From assembly GCA_947642745.1 (NCBI GenBank), contig CANRTU010000006.1:1-64000 (forward strand): DNA of 64,000 bases, written 5' to 3'. Both the position numbers and the translations under genes were made by a program. The DNA is from an uncultured Eubacterium sp. (GTDB lineage Bacteria > Bacillota > Clostridia > Lachnospirales > Lachnospiraceae). The notes under the pieces are model-generated. The model ran no database searches. It saw nothing but the letters and a program-made list of their open reading frames with translations, and had not been told where the DNA came from. This document shows, piece after piece, positions 36,846 through 47,488 of this stretch (the first letter of the stretch is position 1; each line of letters begins with the position of its first letter).

Positions 36846-36976
36846 CCTTAAAGCATATCTGAAAAATGCTTTAAGGCAGTTTTCCGCTCCCAGCTTTGTA
36901 CCTTCAAGGTATATCACACTTTTCAGGATACAAGGCAGGGAGCTCAGATGACGAATACAATTTTCAGACACGCTCC
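36846..36976 (-). repeat. Dispersed repeat, family 2, copy C (diverged), with terminal hairpin
   Basis: On the minus strand it opens GGAGCGTGTCTGAAAATTG and contains TTGTATCCTGAAAAGTGTGA, aligning to copies A and B with a 13-nt insertion. It ends in a perfect 11-bp hairpin CCTTAAAGCAT/ATGCTTTAAGG (36846-36876). The first bases supply the TGA stop of the flippase gene. The rest of the 36664-36963 gap holds no recognised gene. Confidence 0.55.
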
Positions 36977-38229
36977 CGTACAACGGGAACCAGAACAAGC
37001 AGAAAACATACGCTCACCAAAGCCATCAAAGCTGTGTACAATACCGCTGCGCCAGACATCTGATACGCTTCCACTACCACATTCGCACAGGCCATCGCCA
37101 GGACCGATATCCCGGCATAAATCCATACCAGGACTTTCTGGCGGCGGATAATTGTAATTACCGCATTCAGCAATCCTGAAAGTCCCAGGAAACCGCCTCC
37201 CAGCAGCAGGATCAGCAGTTCCCTTTTATACGGCTTCAAATCTGCATGATACAAAAACGAGAGAACAGGTATCCCGAATAAATCCGCCCCCAGGATACAT
37301 ACGCCCGTAATTCCGGCTACTGCCAGAACCTGAACTCCGACCTGCTTTAAAAATTCTTTCTTCCTGCCCTCACTCCACAACCGGGATATCTGATAAAGCA
37401 TAGGATTAAAAATAAAGTTATTCAAAAGTCCTATCACAAACACCGGCATCGAAACAAATCCATAGCAGGCCTGTAGTTCGTCCGATAGCAGTGCGTCAAT
37501 GGCATATTTGGGTATATTTCCAATATATACGGATAAAAAACTGCCGGCAAATAGTGGAAAACAGTTTTTGAGCAGCGCCAGCAAATGTTCTCTGTTAAAC
37601 TCCGGCTGTTCCCTGTATGGTACGCATGTCCACTTCAAAAAAACAACCATCACGACAACAGTCACCCCGGCTGCCGCAACAAGCGCCACCAGCTGTTTTT
37701 TTACCAGTATCAGCAAACCCGCATATACAGCAATTGTAATCAATAGCCGGATTGTCATTGCCTTAGACGCAATGTCCAGACGCCCCCGCCGCTGATACTC
37801 CCCAAAGTACACATCCTCGGCCGCATCAGGTATTTTTAACAGGCACATCCAGATAATCACCATACTCTTTTCAAAAGTATAATGCCTTGTAACGGACAAT
37901 ACCGCCACATACGTACAGGATGCCGCCAGCATGGCGGCTATTGACACATATCTTGTATGCAGGTAATCCCGGAAGGAAAACTGCCCCTCCACGTCAGAAA
38001 CCTGATAATTGCGCATACCATACTTCCCGATATTTAAAAACAAATTGGCGTTCACATTTGCGATTGTAAAAATCCCCGCTTCCGCAAGGCCTGCCGTCCT
38101 GGTTATTATCATCAGCAGAATCACCGACTGGAAGGCCATAATCATACTTCCCGCCATGTTCCAGACAAAACTGTCACGTGCGATATTGTTACTTTGCAAA
38201 AGAAATTTCTTTAATGTCATTGGCTTCAA
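36964..38229 (-). CDS. Polysaccharide flippase (Wzx/MOP superfamily)
   Basis: This 421-residue membrane protein has about 12 hydrophobic segments. Its N-terminus is typical of oligosaccharide-repeat flippases (VWNMAGSMIMAFQSVILLMI). It should move lipid-linked repeat units across the membrane. The start overlaps the previous gene's stop by 4 nt (ATGA), so it is the last gene of the long polysaccharide operon. Its stop codon lies within a family-2 repeat (GAGCGTGTCTGA). Confidence 0.88.
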   Translation of the reverse strand: MKPMTLKKFLLQSNNIARDSFVWNMAGSMIMAFQSVILLMIITRTAGLAEAGIFTIANVNANLFLNIGKYGMRNYQVSDVEGQFSFRDYLHTRYVSIAAMLAASCTYVAVLSVTRHYTFEKSMVIIWMCLLKIPDAAEDVYFGEYQRRGRLDIASKAMTIRLLITIAVYAGLLILVKKQLVALVAAAGVTVVVMVVFLKWTCVPYREQPEFNREHLLALLKNCFPLFAGSFLSVYIGNIPKYAIDALLSDELQACYGFVSMPVFVIGLLNNFIFNPMLYQISRLWSEGRKKEFLKQVGVQVLAVAGITGVCILGADLFGIPVLSFLYHADLKPYKRELLILLLGGGFLGLSGLLNAVITIIRRQKVLVWIYAGISVLAMACANVVVEAYQMSGAAVLYTALMALVSVCFLLVLVPVVRERV

Positions 38230-41021
38230 ATCTCTTTACATAAAACAGGATATGATCCGCCCTTTACAAATTCCCAGGGAACCAGATCAATTTCATACGT
38301 CAAAGAATTCTGAAGGTTTATTCTTCCGTCTGTATACATACTGCTATCCGGGCTATTCATATCTGTAACCAGCTGATTCAGCTTATTTAACAAAATAAAC
38401 GAAGACATATATTTTTTAGTACAGCGCATAACATTCAGATTTCCTACATTTCCTACGATCTGCGGATGTAACGCTCCGGATAATGAATACACATTTTCTA
38501 TACTGCCTGCATAATACGACACTCCGCCTGCTGTTTCCATGCCATAGATCTCCCCGGTACTAATACAATTGGCAATATTACCGCTGAAATTGTCAGCAAT
38601 GCCGCCTGCCCGCAGGCCGTTCACATCAGCATCTGTATAACAATTCACAATTGCGGCCTGATGGTCAACAGAATGGCTGGCTATAACACCCACGCAGCTG
38701 CCTGCAAATCTGCTATTAATAATACCTAAATTACATACAATTCCACCCAGCTGTCCAAACAATCCTATATTATCATTTTTCGTACAAACAATATTTGATA
38801 TCGTATGTCCCCGGCCATCATAAATACCTTTAAAATAAAATCCGCTGTTAAATTCTCCGATCGGGTTCCACGGCCTCATAAAGGGTGTATTTGACAAATC
38901 CAGATCGACAGTCTGCCTGAAATAAATTCCCGCACAATCATTTCCGTTTTTTACCCATTTTTGCAGGCGCATCAGATCACCTGTATTCTGGATCAGATAT
39001 GGCATATCCTTCGTACCGTGTCCATCAAAACTATCTTTTATTAATTCCTGATTTTTCTTATAATATAATAAAAAGCTGTTTCCCTGTGCGGATTGTACTC
39101 TTCCATAAAATGTATATCCATATATCTGTGTAAAACCCAGCAAAAAATTCCGCATTTTATGCGTCGCTGAAATATTTCCATTTCGAAACGCATGATCATG
39201 TGCCCGGTAAACATCCTGAGCTGTTTCATAAATTAAAACTGCTTTCGGCGGATTTTGTTCCAGCACATCCATATCCTGTATAATTGATTCATCTGAAACA
39301 ACATCCATCCACTGTACTTTTGCACGGACACCCGGATCTTTTCGATTACAGAGATTATAAAAAACTGGTATGTGCGGAAAACAATAAATTGCATCTCCAT
39401 CTTTTGTGTTTTCCTCCAGAACGCCGCATATTTCTTCATATGCCTGCCGTGTTTCAGCAGACATCCGTATTCCTTCTAACATATCTATACTGCTTAAATT
39501 ATCGTTGCTCCAAAATTCTGGTTCCGTCAGTCCCCACCAGTTATATGTACAAACCATTTTCTTTGCAGCGGATTGAATCGTAATCAAAAAAGCTGCCGTA
39601 ACTATGATAAGCTTTGCCGCTTTTGACAATATATTACATCCGGCCGTAAAACCGTCTGCTGTTTTTTCTAAACAAAAATTACAAACCTCCAATAATAAAG
39701 CCACTAACCATGCGACTCCGATAGTGGCCTGCCCTTCCGCTAACCCACCGCACATGATACAGCTGTAAGAAACCGCAAAATACGAACCTGCCACTGTCAT
39801 AAACAATAATTCCTGTTCCAAAAATTCTTTTTTAATTATAAACCGGCTAAGCGCATGAACGGAACAGCAAAAAAATAATGGTACTATCATTAAAAAAACC
39901 GCATATGGACTCAGATACGCATAACCAGCCATTCGCTCTGCAATTCCTTTCTTATTTACAGAAAGTATTAAAACTTCAACGATTACCATACAAAACAAAA
40001 AAGCCCACATTTGATCAAAATACGTGTTTTTACCCGCCGGCAAAAATAACTTTGACACAGCTCCTTCCGTGTTTCGCAATTCTGGAACCGTTCCCCTCTT
40101 TTTCAAATAAGAATATTTAAATACACAGAATAGCGCCAGGAACAGCAATACAAAAAGCGACAGATTCATAGCGCTTTTGAAATAACCCATGTTATTTATA
40201 AATCCTCCAAAAAGGATTGCGGAAACCCCTCCCTTCGCAGCAACAGCATTTGAACCAGCCAGTTTCAGGAACGGAAAAAAACTGCCATTTAACAGGAGGA
40301 TTACCAAAACTATAAAAACCGGAACGCAAAATCCACACAGAAAAAAACCAAGGCTTTTTAAAATTGCTTTCCATGGTTTAAATGCAAAAAGGCCGACTGT
40401 AAAAAGTAAAATCAACGCATATGCTGCATATACCAGACCGTTATTCTGCTTTGTCAAAACTATCCCCGCATTGGAAATTCCCGCAATCAACAGATACTGG
40501 TCATAACGGCTCTGACTTTCTACCCGCAATTGTTTTACTGCTTTTACCAGAAACAATACTGTCAGACACGTAAATATATCCATGAACCGCACATAATCAT
40601 AAAACACCTGCACAACTTCTGACTGCATATAAAATACAGATGCTATGGCGGCAATACAGGCAAAAGAATCCCGGAACAGTTCCCGCATAATAAAGAAAAC
40701 CAGGCATCCAATCAGGCAGTAAAAAATTATTCCAACCACACGTAATACAATAATTTTGTATCCAAAAACCCCCGTCACAAACGCAATGAAATAAAGGTAC
40801 AAAGGGGTGTATAAATAATCAAAATCCCTGTATGCAGCCTCTCCATTATGAATACATTCCGCATAATATGTATACCACCCTTCAGCAAAAGGCATCGTTT
40901 TATCAAACATAATAAACGCATATAACCCTGTAACAAGAAGGATTCCAAGCAGGTACCTGCATTTAAATATAACTTCCCGAACTGTAAGAACTGCCTTTCG
41001 GCCATTTATTCCCGGCATCAT
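38226..41021 (-). CDS. GT-C type membrane glycosyltransferase with C-terminal GLUG module (paralogue 1)
   Basis: This 931-residue protein has an N-terminal half with about 11 transmembrane segments. A first outer loop PFAEGWYTYYAECIHNGE is followed by YRDFDYLYTPLY, as in dolichyl/polyprenyl-phosphate-sugar-dependent GT-C enzymes. A soluble part (about 500-680) follows, then a GLUG beta-solenoid module (about 690-910) with GIYDGRGHTISNIVCT and GLFGQLGGIVCNLGI. Topology predicts the module outside the cell. GGAAAGGA supports the start. It is a paralogue of the 43190-45997 product and shares the module with the DltD-like protein. It is unlikely to be a known capsule polymerase. Confidence 0.78.
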   Translation of the reverse strand: MMPGINGRKAVLTVREVIFKCRYLLGILLVTGLYAFIMFDKTMPFAEGWYTYYAECIHNGEAAYRDFDYLYTPLYLYFIAFVTGVFGYKIIVLRVVGIIFYCLIGCLVFFIMRELFRDSFACIAAIASVFYMQSEVVQVFYDYVRFMDIFTCLTVLFLVKAVKQLRVESQSRYDQYLLIAGISNAGIVLTKQNNGLVYAAYALILLFTVGLFAFKPWKAILKSLGFFLCGFCVPVFIVLVILLLNGSFFPFLKLAGSNAVAAKGGVSAILFGGFINNMGYFKSAMNLSLFVLLFLALFCVFKYSYLKKRGTVPELRNTEGAVSKLFLPAGKNTYFDQMWAFLFCMVIVEVLILSVNKKGIAERMAGYAYLSPYAVFLMIVPLFFCCSVHALSRFIIKKEFLEQELLFMTVAGSYFAVSYSCIMCGGLAEGQATIGVAWLVALLLEVCNFCLEKTADGFTAGCNILSKAAKLIIVTAAFLITIQSAAKKMVCTYNWWGLTEPEFWSNDNLSSIDMLEGIRMSAETRQAYEEICGVLEENTKDGDAIYCFPHIPVFYNLCNRKDPGVRAKVQWMDVVSDESIIQDMDVLEQNPPKAVLIYETAQDVYRAHDHAFRNGNISATHKMRNFLLGFTQIYGYTFYGRVQSAQGNSFLLYYKKNQELIKDSFDGHGTKDMPYLIQNTGDLMRLQKWVKNGNDCAGIYFRQTVDLDLSNTPFMRPWNPIGEFNSGFYFKGIYDGRGHTISNIVCTKNDNIGLFGQLGGIVCNLGIINSRFAGSCVGVIASHSVDHQAAIVNCYTDADVNGLRAGGIADNFSGNIANCISTGEIYGMETAGGVSYYAGSIENVYSLSGALHPQIVGNVGNLNVMRCTKKYMSSFILLNKLNQLVTDMNSPDSSMYTDGRINLQNSLTYEIDLVPWEFVKGGSYPVLCKEI

Positions 41022-41119
41022 ACATCATCCTTTCCAGGTTATGAACAATTATGAATCGCAGCTATTCTAATTACAAATATAATAACAACTGAACTCATCC
41101 ATAAAAAACATTTTTATGT

Positions 41120-42142
41120 TCACTTTTCATCCATACCCTGTTCATTTAATTCCCTGACTTTCTCACTATGTAAAGAATCAATTCCAGAATTAATTTTATC
41201 CTGATCACCGAAATTAATCCTCTCCTGTTCAATCACTAAAGGTCTGTTAATGATACGCTGGTTCATGCTGCTAATATATTCCCCTAAAAAACCTAAAAAA
41301 AATAATTGTACGGATCCCAGAAAAAACATGCCGATCAGAATCGGGGCCATACCTGCCGCAAACTGTTCCCAGAAAAGCAATTTCAGCACCAGATATACAA
41401 TCGCTGCCACAGTGCTGACAAATCCGCAGGCAATACCGGAAAATGTCGCTATCCGCATCCCCACTTTTGTATAAGTCGTAACGCTCAGCATCGCCGCATC
41501 ATAAAGTGTATACCAGTTATTATGTGTTTTCCCTGCCCTCCGTGCCGGCTGCTCATAAGGTATTTTTTTTATACCATAACCAAACTCCGCTACAATCCCT
41601 CTTAAAAAAGGCATCGGATCTTTCAGCTGCCGCAGTACTTCTATAAATTCATGGTCATATAACCCAGAACCTGTAAAATGCTCGATCAGCTCAATGCTGG
41701 AAAATTTTTGTAGTAATTTATAGTACATGCTCCTCAGCCTGTATACAATCATATTCTCTTTGCTTCCTGTCTTAACACCAATCACAATTTTATATCCATT
41801 TTCCCACTCTTTTACATACTGTGGGATCAGCTCCACCGGATCCTGGAAATCACAGCACATACCAATTGTACAGTCACCGCTCGTTTGCAGCATACCATGG
41901 TAGGGGGAATTAAACTGTCCGAAATTCTTCGCATTAAATATAACCCTGACCCTGGGATTCTCAGCGCAGATCTGACGAAGCAGCGTCCTCGTCGCATCTC
42001 TGGAATCATTGTCTATAAATAAAAGCTCATAATCATATTCCGGAAGCTGTTCCCGGAAAATATCCGCTATTGCCCTGCTCATTGGAACAACATTTTCTTC
42101 TTCATTGTAACATGGAATCATAACGCTTATTTTTTTCATTTG
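41120..42142 (-). CDS. GT2 polyprenyl-phosphate glycosyltransferase (GtrB/DPM1-like)
   Basis: This 340-residue enzyme has a GT-A domain starting KKISVMIPCYNEEENV, with LLFIDNDSRDATR and CCDFQDPVELIP (D-x-D-like). Two C-terminal transmembrane segments follow (about 235-300), the GtrB arrangement. It should transfer a sugar from a nucleotide donor to undecaprenyl phosphate, making the donor used by the GT-C enzymes in this operon. The start is set at MQMKKIS because AGGGGTG precedes it, 4 nt after the upstream stop. Confidence 0.88.
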   Translation of the reverse strand, partial: QMKKISVMIPCYNEEENVVPMSRAIADIFREQLPEYDYELLFIDNDSRDATRTLLRQICAENPRVRVIFNAKNFGQFNSPYHGMLQTSGDCTIGMCCDFQDPVELIPQYVKEWENGYKIVIGVKTGSKENMIVYRLRSMYYKLLQKFSSIELIEHFTGSGLYDHEFIEVLRQLKDPMPFLRGIVAEFGYGIKKIPYEQPARRAGKTHNNWYTLYDAAMLSVTTYTKVGMRIATFSGIACGFVSTVAAIVYLVLKLLFWEQFAAGMAPILIGMFFLGSVQLFFLGFLGEYISSMNQRIINRPLVIEQERINFGDQDKINSGIDSLHSEKVRELNEQGMDEK

Positions 42143-42146
42143 CATT

Positions 42147-43067
42147 TTACACCCCTGATAGATCTGCTGTTTTTCTGATACCATCCGGAAAATGCACGGC
42201 AGGCCCGAATCCGGTATCTTTTTTCAACTCACTGATATCAGCCTGCAAGTGCATCACCTGCCCCGCAGCATATGGAACAGCGCCAAGCCTTACTTCTGCG
42301 CCGGGAGATATGATATCCCGAAGCTCTAAAATATATTCTGCCAGTGGCTTTGCTTTCCCACTGCCGAGAACATATATTTTTTTATCCGCCCCTTTCTCTC
42401 CGATCAGATAAAGCGCCCTTGCCGCATCCGCACTGTACAAATAGTCCCACATCTGCTCCCCTTTGGTAAATTCCGGCGTTTCCCCAGCCAGAAGTTTCCT
42501 TATGGCTGACATAATCATACTATTTTCACCATCACATGGGCCATATACACTTAACACCCTCACCCATATATGACGTAAACCAAGCTGTCCCGCCAGTTCA
42601 CGTGTCATCAGCCCCGCACACAGCTTTCCCATCCCATATCCATTTTCCGGAAAAGCAGGAGTATCCGGCCGTAAAACACCTTCAACGCACCCATATTCAG
42701 CCTGGGACCCTGTTCCGACAAATACAGAACACCCGAATCGTCTTGCTGCCCGCACCGCATCCAGGGCATATGCGACATTCTGGTTCTGCAAGTACAAATC
42801 ATTTCTTGCATTTCCAAACGTTCCCGCCCAGGCAAGATGATAAAAAACATCATACATGCTGCCTGTATCATTTTGTATCCCTGCAAGCTGTTCCAAAGAA
42901 CAAAATTTCTTTGTTACCAGAGAATGCCGCGGTATGTTCCTGTTCCGTAATGAATCTTTTCTGCATAATACAAGTACTTCTATGCCCTGTTGAATACATT
43001 CATTAACTAAGGCTGTTCCTATTGCGCCTGTAGCGCCAGTAATTACCACTCTTTTCATATCACACAT
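42147..43067 (-). CDS. NAD-dependent epimerase/dehydratase (extended SDR)
   Basis: This protein of about 306 residues has the Rossmann motif ITGATGAIGTAL, DVFYHLAWAGT and the YxxxK pair in NGYGMGKLCAG. The family acts on nucleotide sugars; the exact reaction is not readable. The start could be MCDMKRV (43067, GGAG 4 nt upstream) or MKRVVIT (43058). It lies in the long polysaccharide operon, directly before the GtrB-like gene, so it may finish the sugar that enzyme uses. Confidence 0.82.
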   Translation of the reverse strand: MCDMKRVVITGATGAIGTALVNECIQQGIEVLVLCRKDSLRNRNIPRHSLVTKKFCSLEQLAGIQNDTGSMYDVFYHLAWAGTFGNARNDLYLQNQNVAYALDAVRAARRFGCSVFVGTGSQAEYGCVEGVLRPDTPAFPENGYGMGKLCAGLMTRELAGQLGLRHIWVRVLSVYGPCDGENSMIMSAIRKLLAGETPEFTKGEQMWDYLYSADAARALYLIGEKGADKKIYVLGSGKAKPLAEYILELRDIISPGAEVRLGAVPYAAGQVMHLQADISELKKDTGFGPAVHFPDGIRKTADLSGV

Positions 43068-43189
43068 CCAGCTCCGGAAAGATAACAGAAACCAGCAATA
43101 CAAACCATACCTCCTGAATTCTGCCTTTCCAGCTATCTCAATAATTCTGAGTACAACTATAGTACTATGCCGCTATTTACTATAAGCTG

Positions 43190-45997
43190 CTATTTATGGA
43201 CAAGACGTATCTTACCGCCAATGATCTCCCAGAAACATAACATCTGTCCGCCATTCTTTGCCCTTTCCATATTTAAAGCGGTAACATAACCATTCAGATT
43301 ATCTGTCGTATCCGCATCGTAAAAATAACCGTCATCAATCGAAATATCATTTCCTGTATTACTATAACAATTTATTACAGAATTCGTATGATAACCAGAA
43401 ATACCGGAGGACAGTCCTCTTCCATTAAATGTACAGACCGCTAAACAGTTTATAATCTTTCCGCCAAAATTATCCGCAATACCTCCTGCCCTGCCACTTG
43501 CATGAAATTTCCCGCTTACAAAACAATTAATTATCGCAGAATTTCCATTCAGTCCATGCGATGTAATGCCGCCGATGTTGGTTCCCACAATTTTGCAGTC
43601 CACGACAGCAAGATTCTCCACCGTGCCTGCTAACTGTCCAAACAGCCCGACATTCCCTTCCGGATCATTGATATAAAGGTTAGAAACAGAATAGCCTCCT
43701 CCATCATAATAGCCTTCAAATAATCTGCCGCTGTTATATAATCCGACCGGTTTCCAGTTTCCAGAAGACTTTAGGTCGATGTCCGATACCTGACGGATAT
43801 ATTCGCCTGCAAAAGACCTTCCATGATTCACTAATTTGCGAAATAATTTCAAATCCTTTACATCAGAAATTAAATATGGGGATTCCATGGTACCTTCCCC
43901 CTTCAGGCCGCATGGTTCTGGTTCCGGTGCTGCTATATTGTATACCGCAGTCGTATTTTCCTTTGATTTTCGCTCAATACAGGTTGTAATACAGTCCTTC
44001 CCATCATCCAGTTTATACACAAATACATTATCCACCTGTCCAATCAGTATGTAATCTTTTTCTTTTGCTTGTGAAAACCACTTTTGTATCTCCCTTTGTC
44101 CGCAATATTCTCCATTACGGTAAACAGCTTCATGCACCTCCATACAATCCGGCACATCCATCCATACTACGATATCTGGTTCGTTTTTGGACAACAGCTC
44201 TGCTTCCGCAGCCGCAAAATCGTCCGCACAGACGTCATAGTAAGGGACTGGCACAAAACCGTTCATATTATAATTATCCAGCAGTACATTAAACACTTTA
44301 CAATGAGGAAAGCCCCAGATCGTCGCATTCTCATCTGTATTCGCTTTGATAACCTCATATAGCTTTTCATACTTTTTCTTTTCCTGCGGACTGAATTTAA
44401 AGCCTTTCACAGAATCTATGTCAATCGTTTCCGTCTTTTCCCAATACGATGCCATGGAATCTCCCCACCAGAAATAGGCACATACCAGTTTCTGGGAAAG
44501 GCAGACAACAAAAATACACGATACAATAACATGAAAAATATGAAAAGTGATGAAACCAGATCCATTTTGCGGCTTATTCTTAAATATAATATATGTCAGA
44601 CATGGAATGCTGATAAACGCCGCAACTGAAACAACCCCTGTTTCCCCGTTTGTCATAGCCCAGGCATAACTGCCTGCCACTCCTCCAAACGCCATAACAA
44701 GCCTGTCCTGTTCAGGCTCCTTTTGCTCAATTCTTCTGCTCCATATATGATAAGGAATCCACAAAATCAGAAAACAAAAAACCACAGTCAGCGCAACCGG
44801 CAAAAACTTAAATAAACCTGTCTGCTCATAAATCTGAAAAGCAATGCCATTGATATTTACAATCAGCAGTACTGTATATAGCGCACAAAAAAACAAATTT
44901 GTAAGCCATCCCTCCCGCATACTTTTCAGTACAAAAAACACTAAAAATATATCTGTCAGAAACAAAATAATAAGCCTCGTATTCCAAAGAATTTTCATTG
45001 TCTCAATGAATACCCAGCCATAACCATAACCAAGGAATAAACCGGCGCCTGTTGCCAGGGCAATTCCCGCAGTGATAAAATGCCTTTCCACTAATTCCCA
45101 CTTTTTTTTATGAATAGAAATATAGGAAAAACAAAGCAGGCAGGTACAGGCACAAATGCCACACCATTCCTGTTGAAAGATTCTTATCATTTTTTCAATG
45201 AGTACATGATAAAAACCGCCTTTTGAACTCATATCAATAAAAATCTGATAAAAGAAATCCCGGACCGCATGATGATAACCCAGATAACAAAGCGCTGCCA
45301 CAACAGGACACATAGCGCCCAGAATGACGCAAAGCGACATTTGAATCCAGTTTCTTTCCAATTTTAGAACAATCAATATTCCGAAAAACACCGCAAAAGA
45401 CATTGCGCTTGCCAGTACAACAGGCTGCTTCGATAACAGCATCACTCCTCCACATAAACCGGAAAGAAACATCCAGACTTTTCGTCTGCGGATACTGTTT
45501 TGTGCCGCAACATATCTGTTCATAAAAAAAATCAGGAAAACAATATGGATCAGATTCGTCTGATTATAGTCGCCTATAACATCATGTACAGTCGCCGCTC
45601 CCAGAACAGCAGCCGCAAAACAAGCCACAGACGCAATATACGGACTTACTTTGTGACAAATCATACAATAGAGGAATACCATCATTACAATCCGTTCCAG
45701 CAGCCTCCACAACCTGTATATTAAAAAACTTCCAAAAGACAATTTCAGTATTACGTGGTCAACAACCAGATTGAAAGGTGGGAGATAATAATAAAAATCC
45801 CTGTATGGTATTTTCCCCTGCGCAAGCAATGCATCGTAAAATCCGGCCCAGCCTTCAGCCATAATAAATGTCTTATCCAGCCAGACAAAATGATACAGGA
45901 TTACAGCCAGAACCAAAACAATGCCGCATATCCATTTTTCCAGATACGCAGTATCAGATTTCTGCTTTTTAAATTTCAGACATTCCATCACCTTCAA
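43190..45997 (-). CDS. GT-C type membrane glycosyltransferase with C-terminal GLUG module (paralogue 2)
   Basis: This 935-residue protein has the same layout as the 38226-41021 product. An outer loop IMAEGWAGFYDALLAQGK is followed by YRDFYYYLPPF, then about 11 transmembrane segments and a soluble part. The C-terminal GLUG module (about 700-920) has GYYDGGGYSVSNLYI and NVGLFGQLAGTVENLAV. The two paralogues are clearly diverged, so the duplication is not recent. A role in transferring a polyprenyl-linked sugar outside the membrane, with the solenoid binding glycan or wall, is inference. Confidence 0.78.
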   Translation of the reverse strand: MKVMECLKFKKQKSDTAYLEKWICGIVLVLAVILYHFVWLDKTFIMAEGWAGFYDALLAQGKIPYRDFYYYLPPFNLVVDHVILKLSFGSFLIYRLWRLLERIVMMVFLYCMICHKVSPYIASVACFAAAVLGAATVHDVIGDYNQTNLIHIVFLIFFMNRYVAAQNSIRRRKVWMFLSGLCGGVMLLSKQPVVLASAMSFAVFFGILIVLKLERNWIQMSLCVILGAMCPVVAALCYLGYHHAVRDFFYQIFIDMSSKGGFYHVLIEKMIRIFQQEWCGICACTCLLCFSYISIHKKKWELVERHFITAGIALATGAGLFLGYGYGWVFIETMKILWNTRLIILFLTDIFLVFFVLKSMREGWLTNLFFCALYTVLLIVNINGIAFQIYEQTGLFKFLPVALTVVFCFLILWIPYHIWSRRIEQKEPEQDRLVMAFGGVAGSYAWAMTNGETGVVSVAAFISIPCLTYIIFKNKPQNGSGFITFHIFHVIVSCIFVVCLSQKLVCAYFWWGDSMASYWEKTETIDIDSVKGFKFSPQEKKKYEKLYEVIKANTDENATIWGFPHCKVFNVLLDNYNMNGFVPVPYYDVCADDFAAAEAELLSKNEPDIVVWMDVPDCMEVHEAVYRNGEYCGQREIQKWFSQAKEKDYILIGQVDNVFVYKLDDGKDCITTCIERKSKENTTAVYNIAAPEPEPCGLKGEGTMESPYLISDVKDLKLFRKLVNHGRSFAGEYIRQVSDIDLKSSGNWKPVGLYNSGRLFEGYYDGGGYSVSNLYINDPEGNVGLFGQLAGTVENLAVVDCKIVGTNIGGITSHGLNGNSAIINCFVSGKFHASGRAGGIADNFGGKIINCLAVCTFNGRGLSSGISGYHTNSVINCYSNTGNDISIDDGYFYDADTTDNLNGYVTALNMERAKNGGQMLCFWEIIGGKIRLVHK

Positions 45998-46165
45998 AAA
46001 TTACTCCCCCTTATCCGGATGCTATACGTTTTGCATTTTTGCAGTACACTGACTGTATCCCGTTAACCGCCCTGTAATAAAAATCAGACATATCTTATCA
46101 GATTCAAAAATTCTCATAGAAGTAACGTATCGTCTTTACATATAAGCATTGAATTTGTATTTTTA

Positions 46166-47488
46166 CTAAAACGAACTATCTGCCCCGTATTTGTATAAGC
46201 CATGTAGTGTTTCGTCCGCTGCTATAACTACTTTTACATCCTTTGCATAATGTCCTAAAATATCTGCACGCAGCCTTTCAATTTTTTTTGCAATACCACC
46301 TGAAAAAATAACCGTATCCACCAGTTCCGGCTGTGGCCCGACCCGGTCTGCAGCCAATAAAATATTATGTTTCATCTCATCCAGAACACTATGCATTAAA
46401 TTCCCCAGTGTCAGCGTATATTCACTGATATTGTAAATACTCCCTCTTGTATGATCTGTAATTGCATTTTCAAAAAAACTCATATCACATAACAAATCAG
46501 ATGTCTTAACTTTTTTCTCTTCCTGTAATAAGATATCCCAAATATTATCATCTTCTCTATGCACTCCAAATTTATCCAGTACATCCTTTACAAACCGGAT
46601 ATACACATTTAATGCTCTTCCAGATGGTATAAACGGTATGGTTTTTAAATATGCACCATTGAAATATGGCCTTAGCTGACAACCAGGAACTTTAGAAAGC
46701 TTTCTGACAACTGTACTAACCTGTGCTCCTGTACCAAGATTAAAAGAAATTGTATTTTCAGTCAGCACCCCTGCGCCATACAACGCAGCCTGCTGATCTC
46801 CCAGAGCAGGCCTTGCAGTTACAAGTGTTTTTCCAGGCAGGCCAAAACAGACATTTTCCGTACCAATAGCCGGAAAAACAATTTCTCCACCGATTGTCTG
46901 TAAAAGTCTCTGATTCCATCTCCCTGATCTTAACTCATACAACCCTGTTGCCGCAGCATTCGTAGGATGACACACCGGCTCCTGTCCTGACAGTCTCTTT
47001 AATATATAATCCCCCAATGTATAAAAAAAAAGCTTACCAGATGTTGTATTCAGATACCCCTGCCGTGACAAATATAACAGATTGCAAACCGGAAGCCCGG
47101 CCCTCAATGGCATACCTGTGTCAGCTATCGTATCTGCATAAGCTTTCTCACCTAATATATCCATTGATGATTTTCCCGCTATTTTAACCGCACCATATTC
47201 TTTCTGCCAGGAAATATAATCCGTATATGGCTTTCCATCCTCATATGCCAGGAGAAAACCATGCATTTCATTTGAGATACATAACCGAAACCGCTCAAGC
47301 CCCTCTGATAATTTCATAACCATGTTATACACAGATGCGACCAGCTTTTCAATTTGTACAATTTCCGTCAATTCTCTTTCCAGACTGACCTGCGGTGCAT
47401 ATTCCTGTATTTTCTTTATTATTTGCTGGTTTTTCAGACGGGCTCCTTTTAAAAAACTTGCTCCACAATCAATCGCTATAATATTCAT
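46166..47488 (-). CDS. FGGY-family carbohydrate kinase
   Basis: This 440-residue protein has the ASKHA fold: phosphate-1 motif IAIDCGASFLKG, central GDQQAALYGAG, NLGTGAQVS and C-terminal VIFSGGIAKK. The substrate is unknown. Its start overlaps the cyclase gene's stop by 20 nt, so the two are translationally coupled. The kinase may therefore phosphorylate the substrate of the cyclase. Finding such a pair in a polysaccharide operon is unusual. Confidence 0.85.
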   Translation of the reverse strand: MNIIAIDCGASFLKGARLKNQQIIKKIQEYAPQVSLERELTEIVQIEKLVASVYNMVMKLSEGLERFRLCISNEMHGFLLAYEDGKPYTDYISWQKEYGAVKIAGKSSMDILGEKAYADTIADTGMPLRAGLPVCNLLYLSRQGYLNTTSGKLFFYTLGDYILKRLSGQEPVCHPTNAAATGLYELRSGRWNQRLLQTIGGEIVFPAIGTENVCFGLPGKTLVTARPALGDQQAALYGAGVLTENTISFNLGTGAQVSTVVRKLSKVPGCQLRPYFNGAYLKTIPFIPSGRALNVYIRFVKDVLDKFGVHREDDNIWDILLQEEKKVKTSDLLCDMSFFENAITDHTRGSIYNISEYTLTLGNLMHSVLDEMKHNILLAADRVGPQPELVDTVIFSGGIAKKIERLRADILGHYAKDVKVVIAADETLHGLYKYGADSSF

